Assembly: GCA_013397845.1 (NCBI GenBank)
Contig: VZTG01001083.1
Span: 744,001-808,000, forward strand
Origin: Melanocharis versteri
Lineage: Eukaryota > Chordata > Aves > Passeriformes > Melanocharitidae
Length of the DNA stretch: 64,000 bases
Reading direction: 5' to 3'
Shown: positions 50,392 through 61,624 of the stretch, in pieces
Layout: each line of letters begins with the position of its first letter
Position numbering within the stretch: position 1 is the first letter of the stretch
Translations under genes and position numbers: made by a program
Notes under the pieces: model-generated
Database searches by the model: none
Told to the model about the DNA's origin: nothing
The model's input: the letters and a program-made list of their open reading frames with translations, nothing else

Positions 50392-50842
50392 TGATGCCTT
50401 AGGATCTCAGCTTTTGTATTTTTCATATATTTGTAATCCTGTAATTCTTTAGTGTATAACTCTAAACTCCATATAGAGCTTTAGCTACTGCTTTCCCATT
50501 TTAGTCAGACAAAACAATACCTCTCTAGGCCTGGGAATCAAGGACACCTCACTGTCTCAGGCCCCGAGAAATGCAAACAAAAGTGACTTGGGGAAGAGCA
50601 AACTTGGGGTAAATGACTTCATTACCTGAAGCTGTAATTGGAAGATTAACCCCGCCCATATGCAAATGAACCAAACTTATAAAAATGTGAAAACCTGTGA
50701 CCCGTTGTCCATTTTGGGTGTAGCCCCTGGGTGGGCTTTGTCTGCCCTAAATGTACCTGAAGGCCCTTCAGTAAGTGTACCCGTTTTTTATTCTCTTAAT
50801 TTTGTCTGGCCACTGTTTTTAGGTAGCCTCGATAAGGCGTCA
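50392..50842 (+). mobile_element. ERV1-like solo LTR
   Basis: A 451-bp segment with the layout of a gammaretrovirus-like LTR. It starts TGATGCCTTAGG and carries a GC box (cccgccc, 50651), an octamer ATGCAAAT (50660) and a TATA box (tataaaaat, 50678). Downstream lies a ggcccttcagtaagtg block at the place of a polyadenylation signal (likely AATAAA mutated to AGTAAG). A T-rich stretch with tttgtctggccactg follows, and the end is ggcgtca. The 4 bp before and after are gaag and gcag, an imperfect target-site duplication. No internal region adjoins, so it is a solo LTR. The family assignment rests on layout and memory of similar bird LTRs. Confidence 0.65.
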
Positions 50843-52480
50843 GCAGGAATTTTGTCTTCTGTGATTAGGCAACATATTTTCTGAATATATTTTTCTTCTT
50901 CTCCTGAAATACTGCCTCAGATGTACTGAAAAGTTATTTTGGCCATTAATCATCCGTTAAAGGATCTGAAGGAGAAGCCAGCAGAAGAGCAGAGTCGGCA
51001 TCCCCAGGAAGTCCTGAAAGCTGCGCAGTATATGGAATGCTCTCTGTATTTCCATGCATGCACACAAAAAAGCCACAAGGCCATGAATAGATATGTTAAA
51101 TTGTTCATTATCCTCAACTCCTTTTCTTGAAAAAAGTTCCTTTTCTCTTGAATTGATTCATACTTTTCTTCCTTTACCCTAAATATCCTTTCCTTTGACA
51201 GTGCAATAATGGAAAATATTACCACGTCAATCGAGAAATATTAGCAAATTATTCTATATGCTCCCCCAGTGCTTCAGCAAGAATAGTCACATCCAGGAAC
51301 CTATTACAATTTACTGTAGAAATGCTGTCAAGTGAGTGTTTAAAATCTAACTATGCTCCTCAATAGCCCAGATGGCACAAGTTACTTCCAAATAAGTCGT
51401 TTATATGAAAACGTATCAAGTTTCTGGAATAACAATATGGTACACAACTGATAGAATTGGTATACCTGCAAAAGTAATAGAATATCTAATACAGTGCACT
51501 TTCCACAGGCTTCTTGCTGGTAAATATGCTTTCTCAATTTGAAACTCTTTAGCTTTCTCATTATTTTACCAAAATATGCATATTTTTTAGCTCAAATACT
51601 TCCTTTTGGAAAAAAAAATCTCGTTGCAATGTGCTTCTAAGGAAGTCAAGATGCCTAAATATTTAATGAGGTAGTGAAGCGCTTATTTAAAGTTTCACTA
51701 TTCACCCCTGCATATTACCTGAACCTTTGATAATCCCCTGCTTTCCTAATTCAACCTCTTTTGAAGCTCAGAGAGAGAACCTACTGACTTGAATGAATGA
51801 GACTCTGTATTTTTTTCTCTTATATATCCTACTAATTTAGATTCTTTCTTTAGGTACCTGCACAATTTTAATTACTCCTTTTTTCTCCTGAAATCTTTCC
51901 CAGTAAATTTTCTTTTTCTCTCTGTTTTCAAACACACACACAGCACTGACCCATCATCTTCAATACTCACCTGGTTATTATTTTGACTTTGAAATTTTAT
52001 ACAAGTCGAGCACTCTTTCTGCCGATATGCAGCACAGATATAAAATAATTATTGTACTGCTTTTTTCAACAACACAAATACTTTTGATGTTGACTTCATA
52101 TGATCATTTCTTTTCTTTTGTACTTCAGGAAGAAGACACTTAAATATTCAAAGACTCTTGCATCTTGGGCTCTTTCATCTTCAGTGATCCCATATTTTAG
52201 TTATGCATTGGCTTACATTAAAATTAAAAACAAACGAGTGATTATAAATATTAAGGGATAAAAACATTAGCTCTCCACCAGCAAAAGGAAGTCACGCATG
52301 TGAAGCATCCTTAGTTATTCTCAGTTATTCTCAATTGCTTGGAAATATGATGAATTAAATAACCCCAAAGTTGATTTCTCATCTTAAGATGAAGTGAGGC
52401 CACATGCTACCATGGCACGATGGAATCCCAGTGAAGCTGGGTTTTGTTAAACTCCTTCCTTACACTACGTCACAGGAGCG
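50843..52480. other. Non-coding stretch
   Basis: Nothing recognised. Open frames up to 91 codons look like chance. Confidence 0.6.
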
Positions 52481-52611
52481 GGATGTGACACTCCATGCTG
52501 TGCTCTGATGAGGGTGTGCTTGGTTTAAGGTAAGAGTTCACAATCTTAGGAGTCTTTCCCAACCAAAATGACCCTGTGATGATTCTGCGATGATTCTGTG
52601 AGTCTGTGACT
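52481..52611 (+). mobile_element. CR1 LINE tail
   Basis: The 3' end of a plus-oriented CR1, about 130 bp: gggatgtgacactccatgct, a gttggaccta-type block decayed to caatcttaggagtctttccc, then aacc. Degenerate terminal repeats follow (tgtgatgattctgcgatgat, then tctgtgagtctgtg). It is more divergent than the tails at 15.5 and 59.3 kb. Confidence 0.8.
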
Positions 52612-53366
52612 ATGTGAATGCCGAATTTCTTACCTACAGTAACCCATTGCAACCTTCTAGCACAATGTGACAATGCTTTGCTTTGAAAACAAGGTTTTCA
52701 AACTGCCTTGTTATTTTTTTAGGCACATTTGTTAAAGACAATGCATGACTTAAAGATAGAAACATGATAATTCCTTACCTGAGATATCTTTCCCAAATAA
52801 AAGCTTTATTAAAATGAAAAACATATAGCAGTGTCTAGAATGTCCACCAGTAACAGACCCTGCAAAAATATTTGGCAAAATAAAATTAACAAATTAATAA
52901 AATATTAATTAAAATATTCACATAAATCAGGAGATTCTGTGTTACTGTTTTCTGAATGTCACATCTACCTCACATACATATGTTCGTCCCTGTACAGCAG
53001 AATTTTGGTGGAGTTAAAATCCATGGATCATTTACAGTGAAACTACGAATACCTTTTCATGAGAAATGCTTAGTTTCCTTTTGGCTGGGGGAAGGGAGAA
53101 CACCATCATAATCCATACGGAAAAATTTTGTGACAATTATGTGAAAAATTTCTCCAATACTTACCTGAAAATATAGGAAGGAACTTCAATATAACACAAC
53201 AAGCTGTAGCTTCACGGACACAACATGCTTGAAGGGGGGATTCTAATTTCTGGTGTTCAAGTACTACATAAGGAAACTGTTAACTGGACCTCTATGCTTA
53301 AACTATGAAGGTGGTCACTCTTCAGATCTGTAGAAAATAGGAACTTTGGAAATTAATTCACTAAGC
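52612..53366. other. Non-coding stretch
   Basis: Nothing recognised. Confidence 0.6.
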
Positions 53367-53406
53367 CAAACAATCTTTCCTGCGACAATGAGAGTACAGG
53401 TAGTTA
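53367..53406 (+). repeat. 40-bp direct repeat, left copy
   Basis: Matches 53549-53588 at a constant offset of 182 bp. There is an identical 9-mer caaacaatc, a divergent 8-bp middle, then an identical 23 bp beginning gacaatgagagtacagg. Only 4 of the 8 middle bases agree, giving about 36 of 40 overall. Confidence 0.9.
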
Positions 53407-53426
53407 ATATTCTCTACCTTCATCCC

Positions 53427-53547
53427 TGTCCTGGGGTGGCTGAATAGCTCGGTATCCCCGTCGTCCGTTTTTTGCCGTGCTGCTGGACATTGAGCACTGC
53501 GCCTTTATGGCAGGCTCTGAGGGCGAGGCGAGCGGGCACGGCGCGCA
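53427..53547 (+). mobile_element. GC-rich fragment, possibly a truncated LTR
   Basis: A 121-bp GC- and CpG-rich block quite unlike its surroundings. It opens with tgtcctggggtggctgaata, in keeping with the TG start of a retroviral LTR. It contains gcctttatggcaggctctga and gggcgaggcgagcgggcacg, and stops dead at the N at 53548. I believe similar GC-rich LTR starts exist in bird genomes but cannot name the family. The end lies at the assembly gap, so the element is probably incomplete here. The open frames over it are interrupted by the N and not credible genes. Confidence 0.45.
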
Positions 53548-53548
53548 N
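53548..53548. other. Ambiguous base N, probable contig join
   Basis: The only N in the window. It sits exactly between the GC-rich block and the second copy of the flanking direct repeat, which is where a join between two contigs or two haplotypes would be expected. Confidence 0.7.
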
Positions 53549-53588
53549 CAAACAATCATTGGTGAGACAATGAGAGTACAGGTAGTTA
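53549..53588 (+). repeat. 40-bp direct repeat, right copy
   Basis: Second copy of 53367-53406, beginning immediately after the N. The sequences following the two copies differ from the first base (atattctc after the left copy, ccctaaac after the right). Confidence 0.9.
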
Positions 53589-56500
53589 CCCTAAACCAAG
53601 ACAATCCCCTACCCTCAAGTCAAGTCTTCCAACCTTTGAAACTGATTCATGGTTGTTTGGGGGTTTTGTTTTAAATTATTCCTTGAAGCTCTAACCTCAG
53701 AAACAAATACATGCCCTTGGGTAATCTTTATTTACAATTTTTCCAAATGTGTGGTTTTCAGTTAACTCTCCTGGGCAAGGAGAAAAGTTATGAAAGTTCA
53801 AGCTACTTTTATGAATACATTATGGCCCTAACTCAGCACATTCTAGATCTTCTTACCAGTTTGGGGGTTTTTTTTAGTTTGTTTTTTGGGAGGCTGGGAT
53901 TTGTTTTGTTTTGTTTTTTTTTGCTTTGTATGAGGGCTTGTTTTGGAGGAAAGTCAAGATTGCCCCATAGACCAATACTCAAGGGACTCTAGGAGATCAC
54001 TGTCTACTGGAATACTAGGTATTGGGAGTGGATCATCAGACTGATTTTTCAACTGATCCAAAAAACAGACAAAAATTAAAATTATAAAGTGAATAAAGAT
54101 CATCATGTACTCTGTATCACAGACCTTAGGATTACAGTATTCTCATGAGAATTTAAAACTTACCTCTTTTGGATGCTGACTTCCATTGGCTTACCTGTAG
54201 TTAGGATAAGTGAAATTAGGATTTTTGGCCTTAGGTTTGGGATGGGGCAGTTTTTTGGGTTGGTTTGAGGTTTTAAAGAAGGCATAATAGAAGAAGATGT
54301 CAAATTAATAAGCCTTCACATTCTGAAGAAAGAGAAACCATGACGTGGCAAGGTACTTTTCTTTAGAAAATAGAGACATGGAAATAATTCTTTAAAAGAA
54401 CAATTGAATTGGGAATAGTGCCCTGGAAAGAAACCTTAGCAACCATTTAACACTGAGAAGTTGTCATCAGTTGCTGGTGATGACGAAAAAGTTGTACAAA
54501 GAGTTTAATATCTATCAGCTGGTAATCTTTCACAAACCATTTAACAGGAAAGTCAGCAGAAGGAAGAGGGCTTAAAATGACAAGCTGAGAAGTGCTAAGT
54601 CCACCTTGCATGCAATTATTTTCTGCTACCCTCTTGTAAAGCCCAGCATTTTCAAGAACTGCAGAAAGTTAACCTTCAGAATACTTTGTGTGTACAGTGA
54701 ATTCTGAAGAAACTACAAAGAAAATAATAATATAGTTTCTTCTCAAGACATTTTAAGACAAAAATAAAGTGCTTTAGAAGTCCGAAATACACTTGTAACA
54801 CAGAAAAAAAGTCTTAATAACTTTTAAGACAACCGTTTAAGAGTCAACTCTCATTTGAATGTTGGATAACCACTTTAGGCAATACATATTACCTGTGATT
54901 GAGAGTGGTAAAATATAAGCTTTTCTGCTTTGCAAAAACTCTTCACAGTTCAGTCAGTGAGTACCCTGCTCTTCAAAGCCAGGAAAATATTGGAGTCTTT
55001 GGATCTGTAGATGACTATTATCCCTAGCTATTCATAAAAATGAAAGCTGTAGCTTGTACCCAAAGAACCATAAATACTGGAGTCAACATAGAAAAATCAG
55101 CTTCCCAAAGGTCTTGCCTTGTACTGAAATTTCCCTCCACCTAGTCCTAGGTAAGTCAGATAAAACATGTCAATGTGACCTAACACTTTGAACTGATTTT
55201 GTTGCCTCCTAAAAATTATTCCTATAACCCTGCACTATTTTTTCCCTCAAGACATCAACAGGAAGAAATCACACAGTTTCACAGATCATGCTACTTCTAA
55301 GAGGTTGAGCTATTTAAAAAGAGAACCAAACTAATAACCTGTCCTGAAATGTCTTTTCTCTGTTATTACATATGTAACTACCGCCTGGAAAGGGGCTCCA
55401 TTACAGATGTATAAATATCTCATTAATATACCTAGACATTTTGATATTATTGAGTTGTTATAGTCTCTAATCTCTGCCCCAGCCGCTTTACCACTCACTA
55501 ACTAGGGAGAAAAACACACTCAGAAATACTGGGAAGCCAGTAAAAAATATTTTCATTTCATTTTGGTGGGGCTTTTTTTTTTTGTCTTTTTAATGTTTAT
55601 CTTCTTGCTTGGTGTGAAGAACTGTTGAAAGTTAAAGAGGAGCCACAATGCCTGGAAGAGCATTCCACTTAAATATTGTGATGAAAAGTGATGTAGAATT
55701 TTGTTAATAAGTATTTCAGCACTGTCCTAACACAGTTATATCCAGAACACAGTGGTGAGAGGGAGCTACCCATCAGTCCATTCTAAACTTGGTAAGCGTA
55801 GGCTGTGAGCTTGAGGGAAATGAAGCTGGTGGTGCCTTAGAACACCGCTTTTAGGAGACACTTCCAAAAAGTCTGAGAGGAGGGTGAGATGAAGACTGTG
55901 TTTCTGTGCCAATACAGTATATTTATCAAGTGTGCCTTCAGTGCTAAATTGCACATACCACCGGGAAAAACATCCCAGAGAACCCTGGCACTCCAATGCA
56001 AGTGCCAGAACACCCAGCAGCTCCTGGCTTGAGAATACACATCCAGACAAGTACAGAGCCTCCTCTACCACTGCATTGTCCCTTCTCTCCTTATTCTCCA
56101 AAATGTACTCTATCCATGGAGCAATATGAACTTTTCTTGAGTAAGTGCCTTAAAGAAGGAAGTCACTACCAGAAAAGCAGTCAGAGACAATGATAACAAA
56201 AATGATACATCAGAACAAGAGAGACAGAGGTGACTAGACCTACAGCAAATGAAGGAGTCACAGGAGGAGGAGGAATCTTGGAGCAAGGATGAAACTTTGA
56301 TACAACTTCAGATTTTTATATGCTCCAGATGACTCAGGTGCCTTGCAAACACAAAAGCCTCTCAGGGGTGCAGTTAGGTCACTCTGTACCTAGGGTCTTA
56401 AGAACATTATTCCTACTTCTGAATGGATATACAATTATATATATATAGGTACATCCTTTCTGAGCCACTGCTGAATGAATGAAAGTGTTTTATATTTGAA

Positions 56501-58644
56501 AAATAATGCATAAAATTTAATATATTATAATAATCTAAAACTAAATACACCAGTAGTTCATTTACTTTTTTGTATAACTATACATCAATAATAAGTAATG
56601 ATTACTTAATTGCTCCTATGTTTCTCTGTATCTCTTGTTCTGGAAGCTTCAATGCGGAAGCTGTGGAAGCCACTTTTTTGCAACTAGAGAACTATTTATC
56701 TCAAGGTAGTTAAAACAAGCTGTGAATTTAAACAAAATTTTGGCAAACATTAGCAAAACATTTGACACAAAATGGATTTGGAACACTAAAAATATATTTA
56801 TATATGTTTTTTATGAATGGATATGGATGATGCAGCAGTTTGAAACCCATGGGAAGGTAAGATCATTTTAAGGGAAGAAATTATTAGAAGGCAGAAGTGG
56901 AAATAAGGAAGTAAACCTTATAGTGCAGAACTTGGGGTATTCATGTGGAAAGGTAAAAAATCATGTTTATTATCTTAATCAGAGTTAATAATGGAGGGAA
57001 CATGTTCAGGTATTCCTTCTTACATACGAGTTCCATGATCCCTTGGTATTTGTAGGAACATAACTTCTTCTTGTCCTTTTTTTAAATTGTCATCTCATTG
57101 AAACTCCTCATAAGATTCCAGCCTCTCATATTTAAATTCTCTTGGTTTTAGTTTTAAAGAGTGTTTTGGTAAGCTTTGCTTTGAGCCGACTAAGAGATAA
57201 AAATATTGAATTCCCAAAAATCTAAGGTGTATCCACACTAACTTCTTGACTGCAAAGTATTGCAGAACTGTATGCAAACACCCTCACTGCAAACTTAGAT
57301 CTTTCCCATTGTTGAGAACTTGCACTCTGCGGAATTCAGGACAAGATGCATGAGGACTATATCCACATCCAGATGGGATATCAAGTATGGGAGATATCAA
57401 GATTGCAGCAAGAGCCAGATAGATGGCCCCAAAACAGCAGAAACAACAAAAGTCCTCCTGATGTCATTGCAGAGTTGTGAGGGGTGTTATTTTAAAGCAT
57501 TTGCTCTCCATGTCGAGAAAGGGTTGCCCTTGTGGTCTGGAAGGGGAGAAGGGAGCTGAGGGTGCATCAGTCATATCCACCTTCTTGGGTGTAGAATCGT
57601 GTCACCGGCACTGGGTTTTTTTAAGTGCTCAGAACTGTAGGATGACATTCTTGTACATTTTATCTACAGTGATTCAAAAGACTATTGGGAAATCTTAACA
57701 CCTAGTGATTTGTCAAGCTGACAGCAATTACCTCTGGATGAGCAAATGCTACATGCAGCGAGTGGTAAGAATGAGATGTGATTCTTTATCTGCTTGGTTC
57801 CATGTTCAAGTAAAATGTTAAACAGTTCTGTGAAAAGACTTTGGGTAAACAGCTTCATTTCCAATATAGCAAAGGTGTTCACATGGAAATATGCTAAGGT
57901 TTTCCAGTTTCTGCCACCCAGAAAGAAATGGGTGAAGCCCAGATTCAGTCAGCACAGTAAAAGCTTTTGTCTTCTGTCTTTCTGGACAGCTACTCTGGCA
58001 GCCTCCCTCTTAAGAGGGAAAAGTAAGGCATTTTTTCAGAAGAATGTATTTCCATATACTGTGCTTCAAATGCAAGCTGGTGCTTTTGAAGAATAGCTCC
58101 TATCTCCATAACTTTTTCTACTAAGAGACAGTGAGGAGCACTGCACTTTCTTTCACAGCATTTTGAATACAGATGTCTCTCCTGAGATTTTAACAGCAAA
58201 AGGATATACTGTTCCCCTTGGCTTAAAATGTTTCTAACTTTCATTCAAACATAGGTTGAAACATAGGTTTTCAATTTTGCTGCTCTCTGTTCCTTCTCAA
58301 ACTTAATTTTGGAGATTTCAGTAACTTAGGAAACAACATTCATGTATAGGTTTGAAGCTTGTGTATATTAATAATGACTGAAACTCCCTAAAATAAAGCA
58401 GTTGTTCAGTGACCTGTGTGAAATACGGATCAATGGTGTCAAAGTAGCTTGCTGACAGAGAAGCTGCTGTCAGTGCTGTCGCTAATTAGCAGCTTTACTG
58501 TCATTCACAGCAGAAATCAAAGAGTCATTTGACAGAGACGTGCTATTTTTGGGCAGTTTACCTACAGAATTATATGTCCAGTAGCAGCAGAACAATGGCA
58601 GCAGTAAAGAACATTTTCTATTTCTATTTGCTTTTAATAAGGTA
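53589..58644. other. Non-coding stretch
   Basis: No gene or transposon recognised in 5 kb. It contains a G/T-rich low-complexity patch (53864-53926, repeated ttttg words), a T run at 55574 and a small TA run at 56435-56447. The 111-codon minus-strand frame at 55766-56101 has no family resemblance. Confidence 0.6.
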
Positions 58645-59251
58645 TGTCTGCTGAGTTCAGCTGGAATAGGGTTAATTTCTTCTCAGTAGCTCTTAGAGGG
58701 CTGTGTTTTGGATTCGGAATGACGATGGTGTTGATAACATGCTGATGTTTTGGGTTTTGCTGCCTTGTGTTTATCCCTAGTCAAGGACTTTTTGTGTGTT
58801 TGTGTGTCTCATGCTCTGCCTGTGAGGAGGTAAGCAAAAGAAACAGAGGGCACACAGCCAGGATGGGTGACCAGAGCTGCCCTCAGGGATATTCCACACC
58901 ATGGAAGGTCACGCCCAGAGTATAAACTGGGGGGCTTACTCCTAAGAGGGGGCAGATCTCAGTTTGGGACCAAAGCCTGGCATTGGTCAGGGGGTGGTGA
59001 GCAATTGTATCGTGCATCACTCTTTTGTTCGGGTCTTGTGGGATTTTTTCTTTCCCTTTTTATTATTACTAATATTCGCTATTACTATTATTGTATTTTA
59101 CTTTGTTTTCATTCCTAAAATGCTTTCATCTCAACTTACAAGTTTTACTTTTGATTCTCTTCCCCATTCCACGGGGGTGGGCGTGGAGAGAGAGGGGAGT
59201 TGAACAAGAGCAGCTGCATGGTGCTTAGTTGCCAGCTCATGTTAAATCACA
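58645..59251 (+). mobile_element. ERVL-like LTR, better preserved
   Basis: A second LTR of the same ERVL-like family as the one at 49602, same orientation, about 607 bp. It opens with tgtctgctgagttcagctgg and shows agtcaaggactttttgtgtg, gggatattccacaccatgga, a TATA box at 58921 (tataaactggggggc) and ggtggtgagcaattgtatcg with tgcatcact. The family's ATT/ATA-rich patch lies at 59059-59095, and gcatggtgcttagttgccag and ttaaatcaca follow near the end. The polyadenylation signal position is changed (cctaaaatgc). It abuts a CR1 tail within about 5 bp. No second LTR of the pair lies within the window, so it is a solo LTR or the only part of a decayed provirus left. Confidence 0.88.
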
Positions 59252-59255
59252 AGAG

Positions 59256-59328
59256 CACGTTAGGTTAATGGCTGGAATCAATGATCTCAGAGGTCTTTTC
59301 CAACCTTAATGGTTCTATGATTTTATTA
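59256..59328 (+). mobile_element. CR1 LINE tail, about 70 bp
   Basis: The 3' extremity of a plus-oriented CR1: gttaggttaatggctggaat, aatgatctcagaggtc, ttttccaaccttaatggttc and one to two terminal repeat units. It starts right where the ERVL-like LTR ends. Confidence 0.9.
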
Positions 59329-60578
59329 CTGGAGTTGAAAGTAGCCATGGAATTGAAAAAATTATGACTGTGTAGCTGGTTTGTGCTTTTAAAAACATTG
59401 TGGCTGTAGTGGGCTGAGTTTGGGGCTGAGTACAGTACTCTGCAGTACAGAGAGATGCAGGCACCATGAGAGGGAAGAGAAAAACTTTATTGGGAAAAAT
59501 CACTGATCTCCTATTCTAGGTAATACAAACATTCATTTCTTCACCATATCTTTTAAGATTTTGCAAGTAATGCTTTATAATTAACTGAAGAAATGTATGT
59601 CGTAAGTACACTTCAGCAGATTTCTTGCTTTGCTATTCTGTACTACTTCAAGCAAACCAAAGAATGGAGTTGAGTTAAATGTAAGACATACCCAGAAATA
59701 GTTCAGACATAGAATTTGCACAGTGTGAATAGGATCTGAGTGTGATTTTCAAACATTCTGGTAGCTGATTCACTCTGTGAGCTACCTGCTTCTGTAACTT
59801 GAGAAATAGTAAGGCAATAAATGGGTCCAAATGGAGAAAGTAATGCCATAAAAAACATGTGGCTGCACAAATGTAATTTCCAGAAGAGAGCTGGATAAAG
59901 ATTCAGCTAAATTCCAATATTCACTCCACAGATATTTTGTGTTCTTTTGTATATTTTCCTTTAGTTTACTAAAAGCAAACAAATCTATGCCTTCCAATGT
60001 AGGCTAGAAGACCACACTGGTATTGAATTGAGGAAGATTACTAAAAAAGTGGATACTTAAGGTAGCTTTCCTTACACAATCCTCTCCACTCTCCTCTGAC
60101 ACAGATTTCTGGTCAGAGGAAGGATAAACATAATCCCCACTATCAAAGCCTTTCTCTGAACTCCACTTTTTAACTACACTATATACTGTTGGGATGTTGC
60201 ATGGTGACTTGTATCTACCAAACACAAATCTCATTTAGTTATCAAAGACAAATATATATATTCTTAAAAGTGTGTCTTTTATGTCTTTTGAATGTACTTG
60301 GCTTTATCATGCTTAGGAAAAGTAGTTTAAAAAAACACAGAAACAGGAAATAATTGTGCTTGCAATTTTAAGTTTAATTCTTTTCCCTCAGTCTCCTTTA
60401 GACTTTTGAAAAGATTGTGCTATATCTTCTTTGAAACCTGGGAATGAGACCTTCAGCTTCATAAATAGCCAACTAAAAAGTTGAAACAAAACCTAAGTAG
60501 AAAGCTTCGATATTAATAATTTTAATGCAAAACAGGCAGAACTGAAATAATTGGATATAAACGTAAAATTAATAATAA
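59329..60578. other. Non-coding stretch
   Basis: Nothing recognised. Confidence 0.6.
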
Positions 60579-60715
60579 TGGTCCACCAGAGCAAGTGGAT
60601 GCTCAAAGAAGGCTGTGACCCCATGGAAAGCCCATGCTGGAGCAGGCTGCTGGCAGGACCCGTGGCCTCGTGGGGGACCCACACTAGAGCACTCAGTTCT
60701 GACCTCTCTCAGGAG
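60579..60715 (+). mobile_element. ERVL-leader-like fragment
   Basis: A GC-rich block with two loose copies of a 40-bp unit: ctgtgaccccatggaaagcc then catgctggagcaggct, and gtggcctcgtgggggaccc then acactagagcactc. I recall this pattern of CCCGTGG and CACGCTGGAGCAG words from the untranslated leader behind the LTR of avian ERVL-like elements. It lies 1.3 kb downstream of the LTR at 58645 in the same orientation but is not contiguous with it. It may be a remnant of the same insertion or an unrelated fragment. Confidence 0.5.
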
Positions 60716-61560
60716 GACCTTTCCTGCCTCTTGTTCAGATTAGGTGCTTGCCAGCATAGCTGATTTTTAAACCTGGTTTTATACCCCCAGGCATAATCCT
60801 CCTTCACTCAGACAGAGAAAAGGCATTTACCTCTCTGTGCAGCTTTACAGACAACCCATACAATGACAGTCCTGCACACTGGGAACACACCACCCATGGT
60901 GGTGAAATTCCCTCTGGATACACGTACTACCTCTGATACTCCAAAAACTGCCTACAGTGTGCATGGCCACCAAAACCACCCTGAGCATGGATGATGAATC
61001 AGGATTTGTATGTGGGCATGGTGCTTATGCAGCCAAGGAAGGAGTACTGTGTGGGAATTTGCACTTAGTAACACCGAGCAGATTTGAATTTACAGATGTG
61101 TTTTGAAATGTGTTTCTGTGTCCCTTTCTATTTTGTTTTACTGGAAAAGTTTTCTGCAGGAGACTTTGGTGGAAATTACTCACTCAAAAGTACCCACCAT
61201 GAAGAAAATTACAAAGCAATCACAAGGAACATAGTTCCAGTCTTCCTTTGTGAAAAAGGCAGCAGGAGAAATAAAATGTTTTTTAGGACCAGATTTAGTT
61301 TTCTGTTACAAATCATGGAATGAGACTATGAGAAGGCAGAGGATGACTTGCAGGGATGTCTTGAGAAAAGAGGTCTCCTCACAAATGCAAGAATTTAAAC
61401 ATCTTCTGTACTAATCAAAGGATCAAAATTTGAAGGCTTTTTTGTAACAAAAATGTCTAAGAAACTATACTACAGGATTTTTGTTTGGGTTGTGTTTGCC
61501 TTGACAGATGATGCAATTGCAGGTGGTAGTATTGAAGCATAGGGGTTTATTTTCTGTTTT

Positions 61561-61624
61561 CCTGGGAAAAGACCAAAATACATCAATACTTTGCTGGGAA
61601 AGACCAAAGTATGTCAGTGCTATA
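61561..61624. repeat. 32-bp imperfect tandem duplication
   Basis: The unit starting cctgggaaaagaccaaaata at 61561 recurs from 61593 as gctgggaaagaccaaagtat, with several transitions. Confidence 0.75.

Noticed and set aside
53404..53674. Open frames spanning the GC-rich block
   Set aside because: Both contain the N and overlap a probable LTR fragment and an assembly join.
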